From contig NZ_STFX01000054.1 of assembly GCF_005222915.1 (NCBI RefSeq), positions 231,166 to 295,165 of the forward strand: a stretch of 64,000 nt of DNA, read 5' to 3'. This stretch comes from Rhizobium sp. FKL33. Its GTDB lineage: Bacteria; Pseudomonadota; Alphaproteobacteria; Rhizobiales; Rhizobiaceae. The notes under the pieces are model-generated. The model ran no database searches and was not told where the DNA came from. It saw only the letters and a list, made by a program, of their open reading frames with translations. The translations under genes were made by a program, and so were the position numbers. This document shows positions 9,862-16,862 of the stretch, piece after piece (position 1 is the stretch's first letter; each line of letters opens with the position of its first letter).

Positions 9862-10410
9862 ATGACGGACGACGCCCGCATCAACGACCTCCTCGCCTTC
9901 TGGTTCGCCGAGGGCATGGAGGAAAAATGGTTCAATGGCGGAGCCGCTTTCGACCAGGAACTCGAAAGCCGGTTCGCAGCGCTGCATGATCAAGCCTGCG
10001 CCGGGGAGCTGGACGCCTGGTCGAACATACCTCGCGGCGCGCTGGCTCTGGTCGTCCTGCTCGATCAATTGTCGCGCAATCTGCATCGCGGCACGCCGCA
10101 CGCCTTCGGCCAGGATCACAGGGCGCTCTCCTTGACGACAAAGGCGCTGGCGGAAGGCTGGGACCAGGAATTTCCCGAGCGGGAACGGCAGTTTTTCTAC
10201 CTGCCGCTGATGCACAGCGAAGATCCTGCTCACCAGCAGACATGCGTCGCGCTCTACGAGGCGATCGACAATGAGAACGCGCTGAAATTCGCCCGTGAGC
10301 ATCGCGACATCATCGATCGCTTCGGCCGCTTCCCGCATCGCAATGAAGTTCTCGGGCGCGAAAGCACCGAAGAAGAGGAAGAATTTCTGAAAGAGCACAA
10401 AGGATTTTGA
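9862..10410 (+). CDS. DUF924 family protein
   Basis: A 182-residue, mainly helical protein with the typical DUF924 sequence pattern: LLAFWFAEGMEEKWF at the N-terminus, GALALVVLLDQLSRNLHRGTP in the middle (two adjoining parts), FFYLPLMHSED, and IIDRFGRFPHRN near the end. These proteins resemble TPR-like helical folds and have no established function. The start lies 8 bases after the cckA stop, so translation may be coupled to cckA and the two are probably in one transcript. A functional link to CckA is not implied by sequence. Confidence 0.9.
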   Translation: MTDDARINDLLAFWFAEGMEEKWFNGGAAFDQELESRFAALHDQACAGELDAWSNIPRGALALVVLLDQLSRNLHRGTPHAFGQDHRALSLTTKALAEGWDQEFPERERQFFYLPLMHSEDPAHQQTCVALYEAIDNENALKFAREHRDIIDRFGRFPHRNEVLGRESTEEEEEFLKEHKGF

Positions 10411-10523
10411 GCGGAAAGGCGGCCTGTGCCGTCGAATATTTTGCGCCAAACACGCTTTATCCCCAAGGGCGCCGGGGATAGTGTCTCAAAAGCTTCATAC
10501 GACTCACCGGACCCTTTTCCATC

Positions 10524-11366
10524 ATGCCTTTGGATGTCGTTTTTCTCGTCCTGGTCGGCGCGGCCTTTCACGCGACCTGGAACGCGCTGGTCAAATCCGG
10601 TTCCGACAAGCAACTCGATTCCAGCATGATCGCGCTGGGCGCCTCGGTCGCCTCGCTCTGCGCCCTGCCCTTCCTGCCGATGACGTTGCCGCATCCGGAG
10701 GCCTGGCCCTATATTCTCGCGTCCATCTGCATCCACTTCACCTATTACCAGCTGGTCGGCGCGGCCTACCGGTTCGGCGATATCGGGCTCGTCTATCCGC
10801 TGATGCGCGGCGTCGCGCCTCTCATCGTGGCCACGACGAGCGGAACGGTTCTGGCGGAAACGCTGTCTCCCATGATGTATGCCGGCGTGCTGGCGATTTG
10901 CGCCGGGGTGCTGACGCTGGCGGCGGAGGCGCGCAGCGGCAATATGAAAGCGGCCGGCATCGCCATCCTCAACGCCTTCGTGATTGCCGCCTATACCTAT
11001 GTCGACGGTCTCGGCGCGCGCGCGGCCGGCGACCCGATCACCTATACGATCTGGATCTGCATCCTTCCGCCGCTGCTGCTGTTCTCTTTCGCCTTCTTCA
11101 TGCGCGGCGTCCGGCCGGTGGTGGCTCATGCCCGCCGCACCTGGCGTCGCGGCCTGTTCGGCGGCGCGGGCTCGGTGGCGTCCTATGGGCTGGCGCTCTA
11201 TGCGATGACCAAGGCGCCGATCGCGGCGGTGGCGGCGCTCCGGGAAACCTCCATCCTGTTCGCCCTGATCATTTCGGTGGTGTTCCTGAAGGAAAAGGCC
11301 AGCGTCTGGCGCTATATCGCCGGCGGCGTGATCGCGCTCGGCGCGCTGATCATGAAACTGGGATAG
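10524..11366 (+). CDS. EamA/DMT-family transporter
   Basis: A 280-residue inner-membrane protein with about ten hydrophobic segments and the two-fold EamA repeat of the drug/metabolite transporter superfamily (FHATWNALVKSG early in the first half, ASYGLALYAMTKAPIAAVAAL in the second). Members export amino acids, purines, sugars or drugs; the substrate is not readable here. The ATG at 10524 is preceded by a 113-base spacer from the DUF924 gene. It converges with the TonB-dependent receptor gene, with a strong hairpin between them. Confidence 0.88.
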   Translation: MPLDVVFLVLVGAAFHATWNALVKSGSDKQLDSSMIALGASVASLCALPFLPMTLPHPEAWPYILASICIHFTYYQLVGAAYRFGDIGLVYPLMRGVAPLIVATTSGTVLAETLSPMMYAGVLAICAGVLTLAAEARSGNMKAAGIAILNAFVIAAYTYVDGLGARAAGDPITYTIWICILPPLLLFSFAFFMRGVRPVVAHARRTWRRGLFGGAGSVASYGLALYAMTKAPIAAVAALRETSILFALIISVVFLKEKASVWRYIAGGVIALGALIMKLG

Positions 11367-11386
11367 GCGAACGAGCCGCCTATCCC
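11360..11386. terminator. Hairpin between convergent genes
   Basis: GGGATAGGC (11360-11368) and GCCTATCCC (11378-11386) form a 9-bp perfect stem with a 9-base loop, overlapping the stop codon of the transporter and lying 14 bases from the end of the receptor gene. No U-run follows on either strand, so strength as a terminator is uncertain. Confidence 0.5.
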
Positions 11387-11399
11387 GTCATCAGAGCAT

Positions 11400-13574
11400 T
11401 CACCAGCTGTATTTCAGCGAACCGAGCACTGTGCGACCTTGCCCGTAATAGCAATAGCCATCGGTGCAGACCTCGTCGCGCTTGTCGAAGACGTTCTTGA
11501 CGCTGAAGGAAGCCTTCAATCCGTCGGCGCGCTTGAACTGCTTGCCGATGTCGAGATTCAGCGCGGCGTCGAGATACAGCCTTTCGCTGTTTTCCGTTGT
11601 GTTGGTGGTGTCCTTGAAAGACACGCCGGCGTAACGCAGACCGACCCCGCCGCTCAGCCCGTCGAGAAAACCGCCTTCCGGAATGGTGTAGTTGGCCCAC
11701 AGCGAAGCGCTGTGCAGAGGCGTGGTCGAAGGCCGGTTGCCGACTTCTGCCGAATTGGCCGATTCCGTGATCTCGGCGGCGTTATAATTGTAGCCGGCAA
11801 TCAGCTCCAAACCGTTGGAGAAGGATGTCTTCGCCTCGACCTCGACGCCATCAGTGGTCACCTCGCCCAGAGCACGATAGTAATAGCCCACGGTGTCATT
11901 GAAGCCGACATAGGCCGGTAGGTCCGTCTGGATCATGTGATAATAGGCGACATTCACCGCATAACTCGCACCATCCGGGCGGAATTTCACGCCGGCCTCA
12001 AACTGCTCGCCAGTCACCGGTGTCAGGAGTTGGCCGCCTTCGTCGCGATAGGATTGCGGCACGAAGGACGTCGCATAGCTGACATAGGGCGCCAAACCGT
12101 TGTCGAAGCGGTAGAGAAGGCCGGTCTGGTAGGACAGAGCGCTGTCACTGCCCTCGCCGGTCTTGGCCCCGGTGGCGTCGTCCCAGGTCGTCTGCTTGAT
12201 CCAGTCGTTGCGGAGGCCGAGAACCGCGTTCCAGCCGCCCCAGCTGATCTGGTCCTGCGCGTAGACGCCGATCTGCCGCTGGTCGCTGCCGGTCAGACTG
12301 GTGAGTTCAGGCGTCGAACCCGATACCCCGGTGGTGGGGTTGTTCAGGTCGAGGTCATAGGCCGAATCGACCTCTCCATAGCCAAGGCCGAAGCTGGAAT
12401 TGATCCAGGTCGCGTCAACGCCGGCGGTGAGCTTGTGTTCGAGAGGACCGGTGTCGAGCCCGCCGGAGACCCGGTTGTCGGCCTGGTAGACATTCATGTG
12501 ATCGGAGACGCCCACCGGGTATCGGCTCATGATCCCTGTCGTCTCATCGGTGGACGACACTTCGAGATAACGGCTGTCGAGATCCATCACGCTATAGCGC
12601 AGATGCTGGCTGAATTTCACGCCATTGTCGAATTCGTGCTCGAACTTGTAGCCGGTCTGCAGTTGCGAGACCTTCTGATAGTCGAACTCCGGATCGCTGT
12701 AGCGCAGGATTTCGCCGCCATATTCGAAGCCCTGCACATTGGTGTCTGTCTCGTCCTTCTGGCCGATGGCGTAGACGGTCAGCGACGTCGCGTCGTCCGG
12801 CGCCCATTGGAAGGATGGCGCCAGCATCAGCCGGTCGTCGGCGATCTGATAGCTGGTGTCGCCACGCCGGGCCACGCCGACGACGCGCCAGGAGAACGCG
12901 TCGTTGGACTTGGACACGTCGCCGTAATCCAGCGCAAGCTGGGTGCGGCCGTAACTGCCCCACTGCGCCTCGACCTCGCCATGCTCCAGTCCATCGGCCA
13001 TCTTCGACACGCGGTTGACGATGCCGGCGACGCTCGAGCCGCCATAGAGAACGGACACCGGTCCCTTCACCACTTCGATCCGATCCAGGCCGAAAACGTC
13101 GCTGCGGAAGGTTCCGTAGTTCATATAGGGCTGGCGCAGTCCATCCCGGAAATCGCCGGTGGTCACGGTGGCGTAGCCGCGAATGCTGATCTGGTCGAAG
13201 CGCGGATCGAAGCCGTATTGTCCGGTCTGGACGCCGGCGGAATAGTTGACGGCGTCGATCATGTCGTTGACCGCCCGCTCATCGAGTTCCTTGCGGGTGA
13301 CGACGGCGACGCTGCGCGGCGTGCGCGACAGCGGCGCGCTGTCCTTGAGAACGGATTCGGCGTTTTCCGCCGCGACCGTGTCATTGTCCCTGGCGCGCCC
13401 TTCGGCCGCGGCGCGCGGTCCCTTGCTGTCGCTCGACACGACGATCTTCTTCAAAACGGTCGGCGCTTCCGCATCCTGCGCCTGCGCCTGCGCGGCCAAT
13501 GCCGCCGTCAGCGCCAGCAGCGACGTCCGGGCCGCAAGCCGAAGCCTGGGGCCGACTGATTTTTCTCTAGACAT
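11400..13574 (-). CDS. TonB-dependent siderophore receptor
   Basis: A 724-residue outer-membrane receptor. A signal peptide (about residues 1-32, ending AQAQAQ) is followed by the TonB box region TVLKKIVVSS, the plug domain (RSVAVVTRKELDERAV to GGSSVAGIVNRVSKM, about 85-195), and a 22-strand-type beta barrel ending in the terminal aromatic LGSLKYSW. The plug and barrel pattern places it in the FhuA/FoxA/FpvA-type siderophore receptor group; the siderophore is unknown. An AAGGGA ribosome-binding site precedes ATG 13574. A TGA-N9-TCA iron box lies about 100 bases upstream, so induction by iron starvation is likely. No ABC transporter or siderophore synthesis gene is adjacent. Confidence 0.93.
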   Translation of the reverse strand: MSREKSVGPRLRLAARTSLLALTAALAAQAQAQDAEAPTVLKKIVVSSDSKGPRAAAEGRARDNDTVAAENAESVLKDSAPLSRTPRSVAVVTRKELDERAVNDMIDAVNYSAGVQTGQYGFDPRFDQISIRGYATVTTGDFRDGLRQPYMNYGTFRSDVFGLDRIEVVKGPVSVLYGGSSVAGIVNRVSKMADGLEHGEVEAQWGSYGRTQLALDYGDVSKSNDAFSWRVVGVARRGDTSYQIADDRLMLAPSFQWAPDDATSLTVYAIGQKDETDTNVQGFEYGGEILRYSDPEFDYQKVSQLQTGYKFEHEFDNGVKFSQHLRYSVMDLDSRYLEVSSTDETTGIMSRYPVGVSDHMNVYQADNRVSGGLDTGPLEHKLTAGVDATWINSSFGLGYGEVDSAYDLDLNNPTTGVSGSTPELTSLTGSDQRQIGVYAQDQISWGGWNAVLGLRNDWIKQTTWDDATGAKTGEGSDSALSYQTGLLYRFDNGLAPYVSYATSFVPQSYRDEGGQLLTPVTGEQFEAGVKFRPDGASYAVNVAYYHMIQTDLPAYVGFNDTVGYYYRALGEVTTDGVEVEAKTSFSNGLELIAGYNYNAAEITESANSAEVGNRPSTTPLHSASLWANYTIPEGGFLDGLSGGVGLRYAGVSFKDTTNTTENSERLYLDAALNLDIGKQFKRADGLKASFSVKNVFDKRDEVCTDGYCYYGQGRTVLGSLKYSW

Positions 13575-13669
13575 GGCGTCCCTTCTTTTCTTTTTCGGCG
13601 CCTCCCGTTGAACGGAAGGCTAAAGACAGAGGGATGTCCCCACGGCGCGCATCTGAGTTTCTTTATTCT

Positions 13670-13684
13670 TGAGATTAATAATCA
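13670..13684 (-). promoter_or_regulatory. IRO-type iron box (RirA-like operator)
   Basis: TGA (13670-13672), nine bases, TCA (13682-13684): the TGA-N9-TCA pattern of rhizobial IRO boxes bound by the iron regulator RirA. The centre GATTAATAATC is a perfect 11-base palindrome. It lies 96-110 bases upstream of the receptor start. A Fur- or Irr-type regulator cannot be excluded from sequence. Confidence 0.6.
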
Positions 13685-13787
13685 TGTTTATAAAGGTGTA
13701 GATAGATGCGCGTTGCAGGCGGAGTCAACGCCGAAGTCGATTTCGACCAATTTTCACCAGAATTTTCGACAAGAGAGCAATTCTTTG

Positions 13788-13807
13788 TGTGGCAACATGT
13801 TACCACA
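13788..13807. promoter_or_regulatory. 20-bp near-perfect palindrome, regulator unknown
   Basis: TGTGGCAACATGTTACCACA is symmetric about ACATGT except for one position pair (C13793/A13802). A second ACATGT follows at 13805-13810. It lies in the 438-base space between the receptor and rplM, roughly 210 bases from each start codon. The size and symmetry suggest a dimeric repressor or activator site. Confidence 0.5.
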
Positions 13808-13862
13808 TGTCTATGTATCTGTTTTTAAATACTAAAATTTTTTCCCGTCGAAATTCGTCTTC

Positions 13863-13891
13863 TTGATTTCGACGGACCTCTCCCGTATAAG
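13863..13891 (+). promoter_or_regulatory. rplM-rpsI promoter
   Basis: TTGATT (13863-13868), a 17-base spacer and TATAAG (13886-13891) give a good sigma-70 type promoter pointing at rplM. A 10-bp perfect inverted repeat, CCGTCGAAAT (13845-13854) and ATTTCGACGG (13866-13875), overlaps the -35 element and could be an operator. Predicted leader length is about 115 bases. Confidence 0.6.
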
Positions 13892-13926
13892 CCCGGCCAA
13901 CGTCGCCAACTTCAGGCGGCGTTTCC

Positions 13927-13989
13927 TTTGCGGTATCTATTCCCGCAAAACAAGCAACAAAAAACGCCCCTTGCCTTCGGGCATTGGGG
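13927..13989 (+). other. Structured 5' leader of rplM-rpsI
   Basis: Two stem-loops lie between the promoter and the rplM start. The first pairs TTTGCGG (13927-13933) with CCGCAAA (13943-13949). The second pairs CCCC (13967-13970) with GGGG (13986-13989) and closes GCC/GGC on a UUCG tetraloop (13976-13979), 23 bases before the ATG. Ribosomal-protein leaders often carry autoregulatory sites; whether this one does is an inference. Confidence 0.45.
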
Positions 13990-14012
13990 ATCCAACACGA
14001 AAGAACAGACAT

Positions 14013-14477
14013 ATGTCCACCTTCGTTCAGAAGCCGGCAGAAGTCGAGAAGAAGTGGGTCCTGATCGACGCCGAAGGCCTCGTTGTCGGCCGTCTCGCTT
14101 CCATCATCGCCAACCGTCTCCGCGGCAAGCACAAGCCGACCTTCACCCCGCATGTCGATGATGGCGACAACGTCATCGTCATCAATGCCGACAAGGTTGT
14201 CTTCACCGGCAAGAAGTACACCGACAAGAAGTTCTACTGGCACACCGGCTACCCGGGCGGCATCAAGGAGCGCACCATGCGCCAGACCCTTGAAGGTCGT
14301 TTTCCGGAGCGCGTGCTCGAGAAGGCCGTGGAACGCATGGTTCCCCGTGGCCCGCTCGGCCGTCGCCAGATGAAGAACCTCAAGGTTTACGCGAGCGCCA
14401 CCCATCCGCACGAAGCTCAGCAGCCGGTCGTTCTTGACGTCGCCAAGCTGAACGACAAGAACACGAAAAGAGGCTGA
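14013..14477 (+). CDS. rplM: 50S ribosomal protein L13
   Basis: A 154-residue L13 protein of the large ribosomal subunit, an early assembly protein binding 23S rRNA. Typical segments are [18 protein letters not shown] near the N-terminus, [20 protein letters not shown] and [19 protein letters not shown]. The ATG at 14013 was chosen because it gives the usual length and N-terminus ([15 protein letters not shown]); an in-frame ATG at 13863 would add 50 unrelated residues and overlaps the promoter. rpsI follows after two bases, the universal L13-S9 operon. The leader carries two hairpins. Confidence 0.98.
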   Translation: MSTFVQKPAEVEKKWVLIDAEGLVVGRLASIIANRLRGKHKPTFTPHVDDGDNVIVINADKVVFTGKKYTDKKFYWHTGYPGGIKERTMRQTLEGRFPERVLEKAVERMVPRGPLGRRQMKNLKVYASATHPHEAQQPVVLDVAKLNDKNTKRG

Positions 14478-14479
14478 TC

Positions 14480-14947
14480 ATGGCTGACCTTTCTGCCCTC
14501 AAGGATATCGCCACCACGACCGAAGCCGCTGCTCCGGTTCACGTCCGCAAGGTCGACTCGCTCGGCCGCGCTTACGCCACCGGCAAGCGCAAGGACGCGG
14601 TTGCCCGCGTCTGGGTCAAGGCCGGCTCCGGCAAGATCGTCGTCAACGGCAAGGACTACACGGCGTATTTCGCCCGTCCGGTGCTGCAGATGATCCTGCG
14701 TCAGCCGATCTTCGCTGCTGCCCGTGATGGCCAGTTCGACATCATCGCCACCGTTGCCGGCGGCGGTCTGTCCGGTCAGGCCGGCGCTGTGCGCCACGGC
14801 CTCTCCAAGGCCATGACCTATTTCGAACCGTCCCTGCGTTCGGTTCTGAAGAAGGGCGGCTTCCTGACCCGCGACAGCCGCGTGGTCGAGCGCAAGAAGT
14901 ACGGCCGCGCCAAGGCCCGTCGTTCGTTCCAGTTCTCGAAGCGTTAA
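14480..14947 (+). CDS. rpsI: 30S ribosomal protein S9
   Basis: A 155-residue S9 protein of the small subunit. It carries a non-conserved N-terminal extension of about 35 residues, then the S9 core beginning [16 protein letters not shown], followed by [18 protein letters not shown] and [19 protein letters not shown], and ends in the invariant SKR tail that reaches the P site tRNA. It starts 2 bases after rplM stops and shares its transcript. A strong hairpin terminator follows. Confidence 0.98.
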   Translation: MADLSALKDIATTTEAAAPVHVRKVDSLGRAYATGKRKDAVARVWVKAGSGKIVVNGKDYTAYFARPVLQMILRQPIFAAARDGQFDIIATVAGGGLSGQAGAVRHGLSKAMTYFEPSLRSVLKKGGFLTRDSRVVERKKYGRAKARRSFQFSKR

Positions 14948-14972
14948 TCGCTTCGCCTCTGGCGGAAATTGC

Positions 14973-14998
14973 AAAGGCCGGGCTTTCGCCCGGCCTTT
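14973..14998 (+). terminator. Terminator of rplM-rpsI
   Basis: AAAGGCCGGGC (14973-14983) and GCCCGGCCTTT (14988-14998) form an 11-bp perfect stem around a TTTC loop, 25 bases after the rpsI stop. The U-tract is short and interrupted. It may also serve the DUF982 gene that reads towards it from the other side. Confidence 0.8.
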
Positions 14999-15022
14999 GT
15001 CGTTTGACCTGTCTGGTTGTCG

Positions 15023-15325
15023 TCAGGCCGCGCGCGCCGCCGCGCCATTGACGTTGGCGGGAGCACGGACCACAGGCGCATGGCAGACAAGCGCCGCTTC
15101 GATGCAGGAGGCGACGAAGGCTTCACGCGCCACTTCGGCGGGCGCGGCGCGGCACAATGCTGCGCGGCACTGGGTGATCGCATTCTCGTAGTGACGGCCT
15201 TTGCGGACCGGCCATTCGTTTTCGAGAAAGTCCAGCGCGTCATAGGCGCCGGCAAAATGCCTGACAGCGCCGTTCTGCAACTGGACGGTGATCGGGTGAC
15301 GCCAAGGAATGTCGTTCATCTGCAT
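15023..15325 (-). CDS. DUF982 protein
   Basis: A 100-residue protein with the DUF982 pattern known from rhizobia: PITVQLQNGAVRHFAGAYDALDFLENEWP, read in two parts from residue 11, then AITQCRAALCRAAPAEVAREAFVASC. Such proteins are small, often multicopy, and of unknown function. ATG codons occur at 15325 and 15319; the first is closer to the GGGAGAA ribosome-binding site. The upstream 172 bases hold no other gene; they contain a weak match to an EcfG promoter with GGTT in place of CGTT, which I do not rely on. Confidence 0.85.
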   Translation of the reverse strand: MQMNDIPWRHPITVQLQNGAVRHFAGAYDALDFLENEWPVRKGRHYENAITQCRAALCRAAPAEVAREAFVASCIEAALVCHAPVVRAPANVNGAAARAA

Positions 15326-15497
15326 GATTATTCTCCCAAACAGGGCGCATCATCGCGCCGCTGCAATCGTCTTTTTTCGCTCCTCGGTCCGCTCATGGTC
15401 ATCGTCCCAGCCGTCCCGCGAACGAGCGGTCGAATAACCCTCTTGGCCGCCGCCGGGTTCCCTGCAATATGAAGAAAGTCCTAGCAGAGCGACCATC

Positions 15498-15851
15498 ATG
15501 ACAGCCAACCCCTCGCCTTTCGCCACCCTCCCCGAGCCGCCCTATTTCGTGGTGATCTTTTCCTCCCAGCGCCGGCCCGGCGACGACGGTTATGGCGTCA
15601 TGGCTGAGCGCATGGTGGAACTCGCCGCGCGTCAACCGGGCTATCTCGGCGTCGAAAGCGTGCGCGGCGGCGACGGCTTCGGCATCACCAATTCCTTCTG
15701 GAAGGATGAGGAGAGCATCCGCGCCTGGAAGCGCGACGTCGACCATCTCGACGCGCAGAACCAGGGCCGCCGGCGCTGGTATGACCGTTACGAAGTGCGG
15801 GTCGCTTGCGTCGAGCGGGCCTATTCCTTCACCGCCAGAACGGACGATTGA
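15498..15851 (+). CDS. Antibiotic biosynthesis monooxygenase-like (ABM/dimeric alpha-beta barrel) protein
   Basis: A 117-residue protein of the dimeric alpha-beta barrel superfamily. The segments PPYFVVIFSSQR, MVELAARQPGYLGVESVR, ITNSFWKDEESIRAWKRD and WYDRYEVRVACVERAY follow the pattern of ABM-domain proteins that act on small organics or heme. The precise substrate is unknown. It is followed after 57 bases by the agmatinase gene and might share its transcript, though no functional link is evident. Confidence 0.85.
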   Translation: MTANPSPFATLPEPPYFVVIFSSQRRPGDDGYGVMAERMVELAARQPGYLGVESVRGGDGFGITNSFWKDEESIRAWKRDVDHLDAQNQGRRRWYDRYEVRVACVERAYSFTARTDD

Positions 15852-15908
15852 CCCGTTTTCCAGAGATTTCTAACGTCGCTGCGAAGAACAGACACCGGAG
15901 CCACCGTC

Positions 15909-16856
15909 GTGAAGAAGACCATCGACAACGCCTTCACCGCCAAATCGCTCAAGGGCGCCGCCACGGATCCGACCTATGCGGGCGCGCTGTCCTTCATGCG
16001 GCGGAAATATACGAAGACGCTGGCGGGCGCGGACGCCGTGGTCTGGGGCATTCCTTTCGACGCCGCCGTCTCGCATCGTCCGGGCACGCGCTTCGGGCCG
16101 CGCGCCATCCGCGAGGCGTCGTCGATCTTCGACAATGATCCGCAATACCCTTTTCACCGGGATCTGTTCGAAACCATGGCGGTGATCGATTATGGCGACT
16201 GCCTGTTCGATTACGGCGACCATCAGAAAACACCCCTGGCGATCGAGAAGGAAGCCGCCAAAATCCTCAAGTCCGGCGCTTTCCTTCTGTCGCTCGGCGG
16301 CGACCACTACGTCACCTGGCCGGTTCTGAAAGCGCATGCGGCCAAATATGGCCCACTGGCGCTCGTACAGTTCGACGCGCATCAGGACACCTGGTTCGAC
16401 GAGGACAGGCGCATCGATCATGGGTCGTTCGTGGCGCGGGCGGCGCGGGATGGGGTGATCGACACCGACCATTCCATCCAGATCGGCATCCGCACGCATG
16501 CGCCCGACGATTTCGGCATCAGGATCGTCTATGGCCATGAAGTCGAGGAAATGTCGGCTACGGAAATCGCCGAGCAGATCCTGTCCCGCGTGGGTGACAG
16601 GCCCTGCTATGTGACCTTCGACATCGATTGCCTCGATCCGGCCTATGCGCCGGGCACAGGCACGCCGGTGGCCGGCGGTCCGTCGAGCGCCAAGATGCTG
16701 TCGGTGCTGCGCAAACTGGGCGGGCTGGACATCAAGGGCGGCGACGTCGTGGAAGTGTCCCCACCCTATGATCACGGTCTGATCACGGCGATCGCCGGCG
16801 CGAGCGTCGCGATGTATCTGCTTGGTCTTCGCGCCGAAAAGCTGGCGACCCGCTGA
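15909..16856 (+). CDS. speB: Agmatinase (ureohydrolase family)
   Basis: A 315-residue Mn-dependent ureohydrolase. Metal-binding motifs are all present: GGDHYVTWP (about 128), FDAHQDTWF (about 153), and FDIDCLDPAYAPGTGTPVAGG (about 236, read as one 20-residue core plus G). The SpeB-type spacing favours agmatinase, which converts agmatine to putrescine and urea, but related guanidinobutyrase activity cannot be excluded. The start is GTG at 15909, preceded by GGAG. It converges with the LTA-synthase-like gene, 6 bases away. argC, another arginine-linked gene, lies 1.9 kb further on, as in other Rhizobiales. Confidence 0.9.
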   Translation: MKKTIDNAFTAKSLKGAATDPTYAGALSFMRRKYTKTLAGADAVVWGIPFDAAVSHRPGTRFGPRAIREASSIFDNDPQYPFHRDLFETMAVIDYGDCLFDYGDHQKTPLAIEKEAAKILKSGAFLLSLGGDHYVTWPVLKAHAAKYGPLALVQFDAHQDTWFDEDRRIDHGSFVARAARDGVIDTDHSIQIGIRTHAPDDFGIRIVYGHEVEEMSATEIAEQILSRVGDRPCYVTFDIDCLDPAYAPGTGTPVAGGPSSAKMLSVLRKLGGLDIKGGDVVEVSPPYDHGLITAIAGASVAMYLLGLRAEKLATR

Positions 16857-16862
16857 ACCCGG

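Noticed and set aside
11937-13559. A 540-codon open frame antisense to the TonB-dependent receptor
   Set aside because: No domain, no ribosome-binding site, and the opposite strand encodes a full receptor with signal peptide, plug and barrel.
13608-13835. A 75-codon frame upstream of rplM
   Set aside because: It runs through the iron box and the 20-bp palindrome, lacks a ribosome-binding site, and has the composition of AT-rich regulatory DNA.
15436-15463. EcfG-like GGAAC-N17-GGTT on the minus strand upstream of the DUF982 gene
   Set aside because: The -10 element has G in place of C and the distance to the gene exceeds 100 bases; not strong enough to call.
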